Below are positions 6,460-13,418 of a stretch of 15,158 nt of DNA, piece by piece; position 1 is the stretch's first letter; each line of letters opens with the position of its first letter. A program made the position numbers and the translations under genes. The stretch is from positions 1 through 15,158 of the forward strand of contig JANXXF010000411.1 of NCBI GenBank assembly GCA_025350775.1, in the 5' to 3' direction. The notes beneath the pieces are model-generated. The model was given only the letters and a program-made list of their open reading frames with translations, did no database searches and was not told the DNA's origin. Source of the stretch: Actinomycetes bacterium (lineage in GTDB: Bacteria; Actinomycetota; Thermoleophilia; Gaiellales; Gaiellaceae).

Positions 6460-7269
6460 ATGCCGACGCTCGTCCGCAGCTGGAATCTCTTCCACGGCAA
6501 CACGGCGCCGCCCGACGGCGCGTCCCACCTGGAGGAGATGATCGCGCTCGCCACCGCCGATGCCCCGGCGCTGCTCTGTCTGCAGGAGGTGCCGCCGTCG
6601 GCGCTGCCGCAGCTGGAGGAGTGGAGCGGGATGTCGTGTCACGGCGTGGTTGCGCGCGCGCCGTCGCTCGGGCCGTTGCCGATTCCGGTCGCGCTCGGGG
6701 CCTGGCTCACGCGGCTCGACCCGGCGCGGCTGCGCTCCCTCTGCTCCGGCCAGGCGAACGCCGTGCTCGTGCGCCGTGACATCGCCGTCCTCGGCAGCGA
6801 GACGCTCGCACTCAACCCGCCGGACTTTGTGCGCGCCACCGCGGCGCTGATCGGGCTCGACCGGCTCGCCACGCTCGCCTGGGCGAAGGAGCCGCGCGTC
6901 GCCCAGGCGCTGCGGCTGCGCCTGCCCGACGGCCGCGCCCTCCGTCTCGTGCACCTGCACGCCACGAGCTTCCCGTCCGACCCGGCGGTTCCCGACGCCG
7001 AGGTCGCACGCGCCGCCGGCTGGCTGCGGGCGCTTGCCCGACCTGACGAGATCGCCGTCCTGGCCGGCGACTTCAACGTGCCGGCCCACGCGAGCGCCGG
7101 GCTCCAGGAGCTCGCTGCGGCCGGCTTCTCACCTTCGGCCGACTGGATCGACCACGTGCTGGTGCGCGACACAGCCGCCTCTGCGCCGCTAGCCTGGGAG
7201 CCCGCCCGCCGCACCTGCGCCGGCCGCCTTCTCTCCGACCACGCCCCCGTCGAGGTGACGATCGTATGA
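6460..7269 (+). CDS. Endonuclease/exonuclease/phosphatase (EEP) family hydrolase
   Basis: 269 residues. The metal-dependent EEP active site is complete: SWNLFHGN (Asn9), LCLQEV (Glu43), VHLHATS (His165), LAGDFNV (Asp204, Asn206), DWIDHVLV (Asp231, His232) and LLSDHAPVEV (Asp260, His261). These residues hydrolyse phosphodiester or phosphomonoester bonds in DNA, RNA, nucleotides or phospholipids; nothing tells which. There is no signal peptide. The insert GPLPIPVALGAWLTRLDPAR (71-90) is not part of the core fold. The stop overlaps the aminotransferase start by ATGA, so the two are co-translated. Transcription probably starts a few bases before ATG 6460. Confidence 0.87.
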   Translation: MPTLVRSWNLFHGNTAPPDGASHLEEMIALATADAPALLCLQEVPPSALPQLEEWSGMSCHGVVARAPSLGPLPIPVALGAWLTRLDPARLRSLCSGQANAVLVRRDIAVLGSETLALNPPDFVRATAALIGLDRLATLAWAKEPRVAQALRLRLPDGRALRLVHLHATSFPSDPAVPDAEVARAAGWLRALARPDEIAVLAGDFNVPAHASAGLQELAAAGFSPSADWIDHVLVRDTAASAPLAWEPARRTCAGRLLSDHAPVEVTIV

Positions 7270-8357
7270 CAGCCTTCGAGCAGCTCCGCGCTCAGATACC
7301 GGTGCTCGACCACATCGCGTACCTCAACGCCGGCACCTTCGGGCCGCTCGCCCGCGTCACCGTCGAGGCGCAGTGCGCTGCGCAGCAGCGTGAGCTCGAC
7401 GAGGGCCGCTCCAGCAAGGAGGCGTTCGAGAGCCTCTTTGCGCTGCGCACCCGCGTCAAGGAGAAGCTCGCCGCCGTCATGGGCGTGCCGGCCGCCAACA
7501 CCGCTCTCACAACCTCGACCGGGCAGGGCTGCAACATCGTCCTCGCCGGGCTCGGCCTGCGTCCCGAGGACGAGGTCGTCATCACCGACGTCGAGCATTT
7601 CGGCATGCTCGGCCCGCTCAACGCCTCGGGCGCCCGCGTCCGCATGGCGCGCATCTCCGGCAAGCCCGCCGCCGAGGCCTTCGACCTGATCAGGGCCGAG
7701 ATCACCTCGCGCACGCGGCTGCTCGCGCTGTCGCACGTCGCCTGGTCGACCGGGCAGATTCTGCCGCTGCCAGAGCTGCGCGAGGCTACCAGCGTGCCGA
7801 TCCTCGTCGACGGCGCGCAGTCGGCCGGCGCGATCGCGCTCGACGGCATCGCCGCGGGCCTCGACTTCTACACGACCTCGGCGCAGAAGTGGCTGTGCGG
7901 GCCCGACCAGACTGGCGCCCTCTACGTGCGCGACCCCGGCCGCCTCACCGTCGCGCTGCCGAGCTACATGTCACCCGAGCGCTACGAGCAGGACGGCATG
8001 TTCGTGCCGCGCGTCGGCGCCGCCCGCTTCGAGCAGGCGTTCGGGCCGGGCGCGGCCCTGGCCGGCCTCGACGCGGCGCTCGACGTGCACCCCGAGTGGC
8101 GCTACACGCGTGCCGCCGAGCAGGCGACACGTTGCCGCGAGCTGCTCCTCGCGGCCGGCCACGACGTCGTCACCGAGCCGGGCCAGGCCACGCTCGTTAC
8201 CTGGGTCGCCCGCGGCGACAGCGCCGAGCTGGTGGCCACGGCCGCGGCCCAGGGCGTCGTCATCCGCGACCTGCCCGGCACCGGCTGGGCGCGCGCATCG
8301 TGTGGCTGGTGGACGAGCGAGGACGACCTGCAGCGCCTCGTCGCGGCGCTCGCGTAG
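7266..8357 (+). CDS. Class-V aminotransferase / cysteine desulfurase-like PLP enzyme
   Basis: 363 residues, fold-type I PLP enzyme of the class-V group. Landmarks: YLNAGTFGPL at 19-28, TTSTGQGCNIVLAGL at 82-96 for the phosphate cup, SHVAWSTGQILPL at 156-168, ILVDGAQSAGAI with Asp182 against the pyridine nitrogen, and TTSAQKWLCGPDQTGALYV with Schiff-base Lys208. Relatives include isopenicillin-N-epimerase-like and cysteine-desulfurase-like proteins. The mobile-loop Cys expected of a desulfurase is not obvious, so an aminotransferase, lyase or epimerase is more likely than an IscS-type sulfur donor. ATGA overlap with the EEP gene marks a two-gene unit of unknown pathway. It ends 24 bp before the convergent GNAT gene. 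Confidence 0.87.
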   Translation: MTAFEQLRAQIPVLDHIAYLNAGTFGPLARVTVEAQCAAQQRELDEGRSSKEAFESLFALRTRVKEKLAAVMGVPAANTALTTSTGQGCNIVLAGLGLRPEDEVVITDVEHFGMLGPLNASGARVRMARISGKPAAEAFDLIRAEITSRTRLLALSHVAWSTGQILPLPELREATSVPILVDGAQSAGAIALDGIAAGLDFYTTSAQKWLCGPDQTGALYVRDPGRLTVALPSYMSPERYEQDGMFVPRVGAARFEQAFGPGAALAGLDAALDVHPEWRYTRAAEQATRCRELLLAAGHDVVTEPGQATLVTWVARGDSAELVATAAAQGVVIRDLPGTGWARASCGWWTSEDDLQRLVAALA

Positions 8358-8381
8358 GCGCCGCGGACGCGCCGCCCGGCG

Positions 8382-8873
8382 TCACCCCTCCTGCAGCGCC
8401 CGCCACTCCCGGTCGAGGATGGCGTAGACGATCTCGCTGTCCCAGCGGCCCTTCACCCACTCGTTCTCGACGAGCTGGGCCTCCTGCCGCAGGCCCAGCC
8501 GCTCCAGCACCCTCGCCGAGGCGGCGTTGCGCGCCTCCAGCCGGCCGATCACGCGGTGCAGGCCGAGATCGGCGAAGGCGACGCGCAGCAGCAGCCGTGC
8601 CGCCTCGGTCGCGTAGCCGCGCCCGTGGTGGTCGGGGTGGATGATGAAGCTGAGCTCGCCGCGGGAGTGCTGGCGGCTCGTCCAGGTGAGCGCCACGTCG
8701 CCGACGACCTCGCCGGTCGCTGCCAGCTCGACCGCCAGCGCAAGCGAGTCGCCCTCCTCGGCGATCGACCGGCGGCCCAGCCTCTGCTCGACCCGCTCGC
8801 GTGCCGCCTCCGGGCTGAGCGGCTCCCAGTAGAGGTAGCGCACGCTCTCCTCGCTGGCGTGCAGCGCGTGCAT
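8382..8873 (-). CDS. GNAT-family (RimJ/RimL-like) N-acetyltransferase; N-terminus uncertain
   Basis: 163 residues from ATG 8873. It carries the RimJ/RimL-like GNAT core: VRYLYWEPLS near the start, VVGDVALTW (beta 4 region), ELSFIIHPDHHGRGYATEAA with the pyrophosphate-binding HxxGRGYA, and HRVIGRLEARNAASARVLER then LGLRQEA, typical of the C-terminal half. It transfers acetyl from acetyl-CoA to an amine of a protein or small molecule. The family's first beta strand is absent from the ATG version, but the same frame upstream reads LATEPLLLRPFTLADSAAM (8871-8927 region), a textbook GNAT N-terminus. Between the element and 8873 there is no ATG, GTG or TTG in frame; CTG 8927 is the only well-placed candidate. 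Either a rare start is used or the gene has lost its start. Confidence 0.75.
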   Translation of the reverse strand: MHALHASEESVRYLYWEPLSPEAARERVEQRLGRRSIAEEGDSLALAVELAATGEVVGDVALTWTSRQHSRGELSFIIHPDHHGRGYATEAARLLLRVAFADLGLHRVIGRLEARNAASARVLERLGLRQEAQLVENEWVKGRWDSEIVYAILDREWRALQEG

Positions 8874-8964
8874 GGCTGCGCTATCGGCCAGGGTGAACGG
8901 CCGCAGCAGCAGCGGCTCGGTCGCCAGCGGGTACGCGGGCTCGAAGCCGGTCCGCCGCCCCTCA

Positions 8965-9188
8965 GCCTGGATCCGCCGTTTCGCGTAGTCGCGGGGCGCT
9001 CGTCCGGGCTGTCAGGACGTGCTCGGGCCGCACGGGGCGGGCCGGTGGCCCGTCCAAGTGGCCCAAGCGCGGAGCGCACCGGCGGGGTGCAGGCCGGTCG
9101 CCAGCGGCGGTCGGGCCGGAACCCGGACGGGAAGCGGCCTGGCGGCCTGGACGAGATGCGGCGCCCGCGCGAAACGGTGGATCCAGGC
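8965..9188 (+). mobile_element. MITE-like inverted-repeat element, copy B
   Basis: 224 bp homologous to 559-784 over its whole length, in the same orientation, perhaps three-quarters identical by eye with small indels. The ends (8965-8985 and complement of 9168-9188) match over 21 bp with one mismatch: GCCTGGATCC, A or G, CCGTTTCGCG. Direct TCA repeats flank it (8962-8964 and 9189-9191). The central hairpin CGGGCC-GGT-GGCCCG recurs at 9038-9052. The right flank TCA is, on the minus strand, the TGA stop of the HD gene, so this copy also abuts a stop codon exactly. It separates the HD gene from the GNAT gene that it may once have been transcribed with. Confidence 0.75.
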
Positions 9189-9749
9189 TCAGGCCGGCAA
9201 GCCGAGCTCGCCCGCGATCGGGCGAAGCGCCTCGATCACGTTGGCGATGTGCACGTCCAGCTCGAGCCCGATCAGCTCGGCGCCCGCGACGACGGACTCG
9301 CGGTGGATGCCGGCCGCGAACGACGGCTGCTTCAGCTTCTTGCGCACCGACTTCGGCTCGAGCGTCGAGAGACCCTCCGGCCGCACGAGGCCACAGGCGT
9401 GCACGAAGCCCGAAATCTCGTCGCAGGCGTACAGATGCCGCTTGAGCGGCGTGTCGCGCGGCACGTCCAGGTGGTCGGCATGCGAGAGGATCGCGTCGAT
9501 CACCAGCTCCGGGTAGCCGAGCTCGCGCAGGATGGGCGCGCCGTCCTGCGGGTGCTTGTCCAGCGTCGGATGCATTTCGTAGTCGAAGTCGTGGAGCAGG
9601 GCGACGACGCGCCACTGCTCCTCGTCCTCGCCGAGCTTTCTGGCATACCAGGCGGTGGACGCCTCGACTGCCAGGCAGTGCCGCAGCAGCGACTCGCCCT
9701 TCGTGTAGGTAGTGAGCGTCTGCCAGGCGTGTGCGCGAGTGAGGTCCAT
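9189..9749 (-). CDS. HD-domain metal-dependent phosphohydrolase
   Basis: 186 residues from ATG 9749. HD/HDIG-like fold: LLRHCLAVE with His24, VVALLHDFDYEMHP with the His53-Asp54 pair, ILSHADHLDVP with His90 and His93, and YACDEISGFVHACGL with Asp110 completing the metal site. Such small HD hydrolases act on nucleotides or other phosphate esters; the substrate is unknown. No signal peptide or other domain. The stop codon TGA is also one copy of the 3-bp repeat flanking the downstream inverted-repeat element. It is divergent from murA with a 26-bp spacer holding a symmetrical -10 box. Confidence 0.85.
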   Translation of the reverse strand: MDLTRAHAWQTLTTYTKGESLLRHCLAVEASTAWYARKLGEDEEQWRVVALLHDFDYEMHPTLDKHPQDGAPILRELGYPELVIDAILSHADHLDVPRDTPLKRHLYACDEISGFVHACGLVRPEGLSTLEPKSVRKKLKQPSFAAGIHRESVVAGAELIGLELDVHIANVIEALRPIAGELGLPA

Positions 9750-9755
9750 AGGCCC

Positions 9756-9766
9756 GGTACGATACC
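9756..9766. promoter_or_regulatory. Symmetrical bidirectional -10 box between HD gene and murA
   Basis: GGTACGATACC contains TACGAT on plus (9758-9763) and TATCGT on minus (9759-9764), both fitting TANNNT. The last T is 12 nt before ATG 9776 of murA and 9 nt before ATG 9749 of the HD gene. This is almost the same geometry as at 6437-6455, although the flanking bases differ. Neither gene has room for a Shine-Dalgarno leader. Confidence 0.5.
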
Positions 9767-9775
9767 GCCTCGACG

Positions 9776-11059
9776 ATGGACTCCTTTGTGATCGAGGGCG
9801 GCAGGCCGCTCAGCGGAACCATTCGCGCGGCCGGCAACAAGAACGGGGCGCTGCCGATCCTGGCCGGGTGCCTGCTCACGAGCGAGCCCGTCACACTTAC
9901 GAACGTCCCGCGCATCCGGGACGTCGAGACGATGGTCGAGCTGCTCGCCGACCTCGGCGCCGACGCCGCCTGGACCGGCGCCAACGAGGTGCGCGTCCAC
10001 GCGGCGCAGCTGCGCAAGACAGCCCTCGACACTGAGCTGGCCAAGCGCATCCGTGCGTCGTTCCTGCTCGCCGGCCCGCTGCTGGCCCGCGAGCGGCGGG
10101 CGACGCTGCCGCCGCCGGGCGGCGACGTCATCGGCCGCCGCCGCCTCGACCCCCACATCCATGCGCTCACCGAGCTGGGCGCCACCATCGCGATCAGCGG
10201 TAGCTACGAGATGACGACGACAGGTCTCCGCGGCGCCAGCATCTTCCTCGACGAGGCGAGCGTGATGGCGACCGAGAACACGGTGATGGCCGCCGTCCTC
10301 GCCGCGGGCGACACGGTGCTCGCCAACGCCGCCTGTGAGCCGCACGTCCAGGACCTCTGCCGCTTTCTCGTCTCGCTGGGCGCTCACATCGAGGGCATCG
10401 GCTCCAACGTGCTGCGCATCCGGGGCGCAGCCGCCCTGCACGGTGGCTCGCACCGCATCTCGCCCGACCACATCGAGGTGGCGAGCTTCATCGGCCTGGC
10501 CGCGGTCACCGGCGGCGAGCTCCGCATCGAGGACGCCGCCCCCGACGACCTGGTCGGCATCGTGCCCGCGTTTCGGCGGCTGGGCGTGCACATCACGGTC
10601 GAGGGCACCACGATCCGCGTGCCGGCCGGCCAGCCGCTCGTCATCCAGGACGACCTCGGCGGCCAGATCCCCAAGATCGAGGATGGGCCGTGGCCGAACT
10701 TCCCCGCCGACCTCACGTCGATCGCCGTCGCCGTCGCCACGCAGGCCACCGGCACCATCCTGATCTTCGAGAAGATGTTCGAGAACCGCCTGTTCTTCGT
10801 CGACAAGCTCGTCGCCATGGGCGCCCGCATCATCCTCTGCGACCCGCATCGCGCCATCATCAATGGCCCGTCGAAGCTCTACGGCGAGCGGCTCGAGAGC
10901 CCCGACATCCGCGCCGGCATGGCGATGCTGATCGCGAGCCTGTGCGCCGAGGGCCGGTCGGTGATCGGCAACATCCGGCAGATCGATCGCGGCTACGAGC
11001 GCATCGACGAGCGGCTGCGCGCCGTCGGCGCCGAGATCGCCCGCGTCCCCGTCCGGTAG
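9776..11059 (+). CDS. murA: UDP-N-acetylglucosamine 1-carboxyvinyltransferase, Asp117 variant
   Basis: 427 residues, the usual MurA length. It catalyses the first committed step of peptidoglycan synthesis, adding enolpyruvate from PEP to UDP-GlcNAc in the cytosol. Visible family residues: AAGNKNGALPILA with Lys22, RASFLLAGPLL, LDPHIHALTELGA, FPADLTS with the catalytic Asp, DIRAGMAMLIASL, and IDRGYERIDERL with the late conserved Arg. The catalytic loop that reads GGCxIG in most bacteria is GGDVIG here, putting Asp at position 117 in place of the fosfomycin-alkylated Cys. The same substitution in Mycobacterium and Chlamydia MurA gives intrinsic fosfomycin resistance. Transcription is probably nearly leaderless. 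A second MurA paralogue elsewhere cannot be excluded. Confidence 0.93.
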   Translation: MDSFVIEGGRPLSGTIRAAGNKNGALPILAGCLLTSEPVTLTNVPRIRDVETMVELLADLGADAAWTGANEVRVHAAQLRKTALDTELAKRIRASFLLAGPLLARERRATLPPPGGDVIGRRRLDPHIHALTELGATIAISGSYEMTTTGLRGASIFLDEASVMATENTVMAAVLAAGDTVLANAACEPHVQDLCRFLVSLGAHIEGIGSNVLRIRGAAALHGGSHRISPDHIEVASFIGLAAVTGGELRIEDAAPDDLVGIVPAFRRLGVHITVEGTTIRVPAGQPLVIQDDLGGQIPKIEDGPWPNFPADLTSIAVAVATQATGTILIFEKMFENRLFFVDKLVAMGARIILCDPHRAIINGPSKLYGERLESPDIRAGMAMLIASLCAEGRSVIGNIRQIDRGYERIDERLRAVGAEIARVPVR

Positions 11060-11112
11060 CTTGGATGTGCGCCTCGGCTCAGCCGTCGGCGTGATGAGTC
11101 AGCGCTGTCCCA

Positions 11113-11118
11113 TAGACT
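11113..11118 (+). promoter_or_regulatory. Candidate -10 box (TAGACT) of the ATPase operon
   Basis: TAGACT fits TANNNT and ends 9 nt before ATG 11128, as expected for a leaderless or very short-leader transcript. No ribosome-binding site precedes the ATG. It lies in the 68-bp gap after murA. Confidence 0.45.
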
Positions 11119-11127
11119 ACGTGGTAC

Positions 11128-12465
11128 ATGACACCCGAACGGCTTAACGAGTTCCGGAAGCGCCTGCATGAGGTGACTCCACTGCGCGTAGAAGACCTGC
11201 CGGACGGCACTGGTGCCCAGTCTGAATGGTTCGTCGACGTCTTCAGTGGAGGTGATTCCGACCCGATCCGGGACATCGCCGACGAGATCGCGTTCTCGGA
11301 GTCACCGATCATGATCGGGCTGACCGGAGGAGTCGGGGTTGGTAAGACAACCCACATTCAACGCCTGCGCGAAATTCTGTTGAATGAGTCCAAAGTCGTA
11401 TGTGTGCCCATCGACTACGCACACTACGGTGAGTTGTCGTCTCCGCCAGAGATAACAGATTTCTTGTTGTCTATCGTAGGAGGGTTCGCTGAACAGGCGG
11501 TCGCACTAGGCGCTTTGCCGCAGGACTGGGATCGTCTATCAGTTGGAACCCGCCTGAAGGACATCCTTGGGCGACTGCAGGTCCCTAACCTCGATGCTAA
11601 GTTCAGCGCATTCGGTGCGGAGATAACCGTGCAAGACCTGCTGAGGCAGGACGAAAGCTTCCGGGTTCTCCTCCGCGAGCACCTGCGCGGTCGCGTCAGC
11701 GAGGTTATCAAGGAGGCGCAGGGCTATTCCGGAGAGATCTCGTCGGCGATCATGAATCACACACCCAATTGTGCCGGTGTCGCTCTTGTCGTCGATTCAA
11801 CCGAGAAACTCAGCGCTCCGGGCGCAGCTGAAACGACAATGCACCAGTCCGTCCGAAACCTGTTCGTCCAGAACGGCGACAATCTGCGTCTCCACGAATG
11901 CCATACGCTGTATCTCTTGCCCCCATGGCTTCCGGTCGAAGTAGGTATCGCTCTTCGCTTCACGGTGATGCAGTTCCCCGCGGTTCGCGTCATCCAACGC
12001 GATGGCACTCCGGATTGTAAGGGGCTCTCTATCATGAATGAGATAGTCCGGAAGCGAATGCCGGATGTCGAAGAGTTCATACCTAAGGAAGATCTTGAAC
12101 GCCTATACGCTTTGAGCGGCGGCGTTCAGCGCGTGCTGTTCCGCTTACTTCGCAACGTTGCACGATCCTCACGTCGTGCTACGCGCTTGCCAATTGAGTC
12201 CGACATCGTCACTCAAGCCATCGCTGCCGAAAGAGAAGACTTTCTGGCCATAACGATCGAAGCATCTCCGTGGCTCGATCTCATTGAGCGCACTAGATCA
12301 CTCGATGGCCTTCCCGCCGACGGACTAACGGCATTAGATGCCTACTTTCAGTCACTAGCAATCCTTCAATACGCGAATGGCAGCAAGTGGTACTCCATCC
12401 ACCCTCTACTCACAGAACGATTGGAACGCGCTAGGCAGGTGCGCCAATCTTTGACCGGCAACTGA
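11128..12465 (+). CDS. P-loop ATPase of a putative two-gene conflict system
   Basis: 445 residues. I do not recognise a named family. A P-loop NTPase core is clear: Walker A GGVGVGKT at 67-74 (Lys73) after strand IMIGLT, and Walker B GVALVVDSTEKL at 217-228 (Asp223, Glu226). A third strand, CHTLYLLPPWLP at 258-269, resembles the sensor strand of AAA+/STAND ATPases in which a D-x-x-E-K Walker B is followed by a Y-x-x-P-x-x-L motif. A helical segment (about 320-370, ERLYALSGGVQRVLFRLLRN) and a probable winged-helix-like end (WYSIHPLLTERLERARQVRQ) follow. Codon use is markedly less GC-rich than in murA, suggesting transfer. The stop overlaps the probable start of the partner gene. By architecture it may be a sensor or switch ATPase; this is inference. 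Confidence 0.72.
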   Translation: MTPERLNEFRKRLHEVTPLRVEDLPDGTGAQSEWFVDVFSGGDSDPIRDIADEIAFSESPIMIGLTGGVGVGKTTHIQRLREILLNESKVVCVPIDYAHYGELSSPPEITDFLLSIVGGFAEQAVALGALPQDWDRLSVGTRLKDILGRLQVPNLDAKFSAFGAEITVQDLLRQDESFRVLLREHLRGRVSEVIKEAQGYSGEISSAIMNHTPNCAGVALVVDSTEKLSAPGAAETTMHQSVRNLFVQNGDNLRLHECHTLYLLPPWLPVEVGIALRFTVMQFPAVRVIQRDGTPDCKGLSIMNEIVRKRMPDVEEFIPKEDLERLYALSGGVQRVLFRLLRNVARSSRRATRLPIESDIVTQAIAAEREDFLAITIEASPWLDLIERTRSLDGLPADGLTALDAYFQSLAILQYANGSKWYSIHPLLTERLERARQVRQSLTGN

Positions 12466-13418
12466 CGCAGACCGAAACAGCGGTCCTTGAAGCGCTCGAA
12501 CTTGAGCTAACTCTCGAGGATCGGTTCTGGTTTGGGATTTTCCTCACGGCGTCGCGATCGCAAGCTCTTGAAGTGGTCGAGTACGTAAGGGAGTTGTACG
12601 TCGGGCGTGGCCGGCGAATCGATGTACTCACAGCGCGATCCAGGTCGGAGTTTCTCGAGTGCTCGCGGCGTATCGCGGCCCGCCCACGTACCGCCTCTCC
12701 GATCGTTCTTGACTGGTCTGCCGCCCAAAGGCAGGACATTGATGCCGTGGAAACGGCACTCGCTGTGCTCAACGCAACGCGCCCGCGGCTAGGTCGGTCG
12801 CTTCACGGCGGCTTGATACTGATCGCGCCGATTGCTTTTGAGCAGGTCATGGCTGGGCGAGCCGTCGATCTCTGGTCGGGACGTGAGTTCGTTGTGCGAC
12901 TTGCAGCTATCGACATGTTGGACGTCTCGGGGATCGAGCCGCCACCAGTAATCCCCTCCGGTCCTCCGGTGCTCTGGCAGAGCATCGCCACCGCGAGAGT
13001 CCACGCCATCCTGCGCGAATCCGGAGTTGATGCGGCGTATAGAGAGGCCGAGGCTTGGCTCGTCACCCGACGGCAAGCAGCAGCTATCAGCTGTGCACGA
13101 TCTGTCGCGGCCGCTCTTGCCTATATGTCAGGTCACAGCGAGTCAGCAGACAGCCTTGCCGCTACCGTTATCGCAGCGGAGAGTGGGCCTGGGATCACGC
13201 GGCAGAGGCTCCAGACGGCGCTGGCGGCGGCCCATGAGGTAGCTGCGCTCAGCACATCGAGTAGTGAGGTTCGGGCGGAGCACGTCGCTCATATTCGAGG
13301 TGCCGAGGGCACCATCGGGGCGAGCGGAATGCTGGCGGCAATGGCAAACATCGCTACCGCTGCCGGCGCGCAGGGTGAACTTCAGATTGGCGCGTGGTGT
13401 GCCCTCGTCGTCCTGTAG
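12462..13418 (+). CDS. DLWS-domain/helical-repeat partner of the ATPase, probably 3'-truncated
   Basis: 318 residues if started at CTG 12462, which overlaps the ATPase stop (CTGA); the first ordinary start is GTG 12573. The upstream 37 residues look coding (TQTETAVLEALELELTLEDR then FWFGIFLTAS, a first beta strand), so I prefer the coupled start. An alpha/beta domain covers about 20-150: strands FWFGIFLTAS, RRIDVLTA, ASPIVLDW, a LNATRPRL helix (103-110), GGLILIAPIAF and DLWSGREFVVRL (136-147). LN-x-x-R followed by a strand and DLWS recurs, as I recall it, in proteins of STAND/NLR-like ATPase loci. The rest, from about 165, is Ala-rich helical and TPR-like but unusually short. The last residues (GELQIGAWCALVVL) may be the antisense of the convergent gene, implying truncation near 13370. 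Confidence 0.62.
   Translation: MTQTETAVLEALELELTLEDRFWFGIFLTASRSQALEVVEYVRELYVGRGRRIDVLTARSRSEFLECSRRIAARPRTASPIVLDWSAAQRQDIDAVETALAVLNATRPRLGRSLHGGLILIAPIAFEQVMAGRAVDLWSGREFVVRLAAIDMLDVSGIEPPPVIPSGPPVLWQSIATARVHAILRESGVDAAYREAEAWLVTRRQAAAISCARSVAAALAYMSGHSESADSLAATVIAAESGPGITRQRLQTALAAAHEVAALSTSSSEVRAEHVAHIRGAEGTIGASGMLAAMANIATAAGAQGELQIGAWCALVVL

Noticed and set aside
8358..8381. Possible terminator between aminotransferase and GNAT genes
   Set aside because: Only short 5-bp GC stems can be drawn in the 24-bp gap, which is expected by chance at this GC content.
9500..10849. 449-residue minus-strand open frame
   Set aside because: Antisense of murA and the HD gene; composition is that of a shadow frame and murA is certain.
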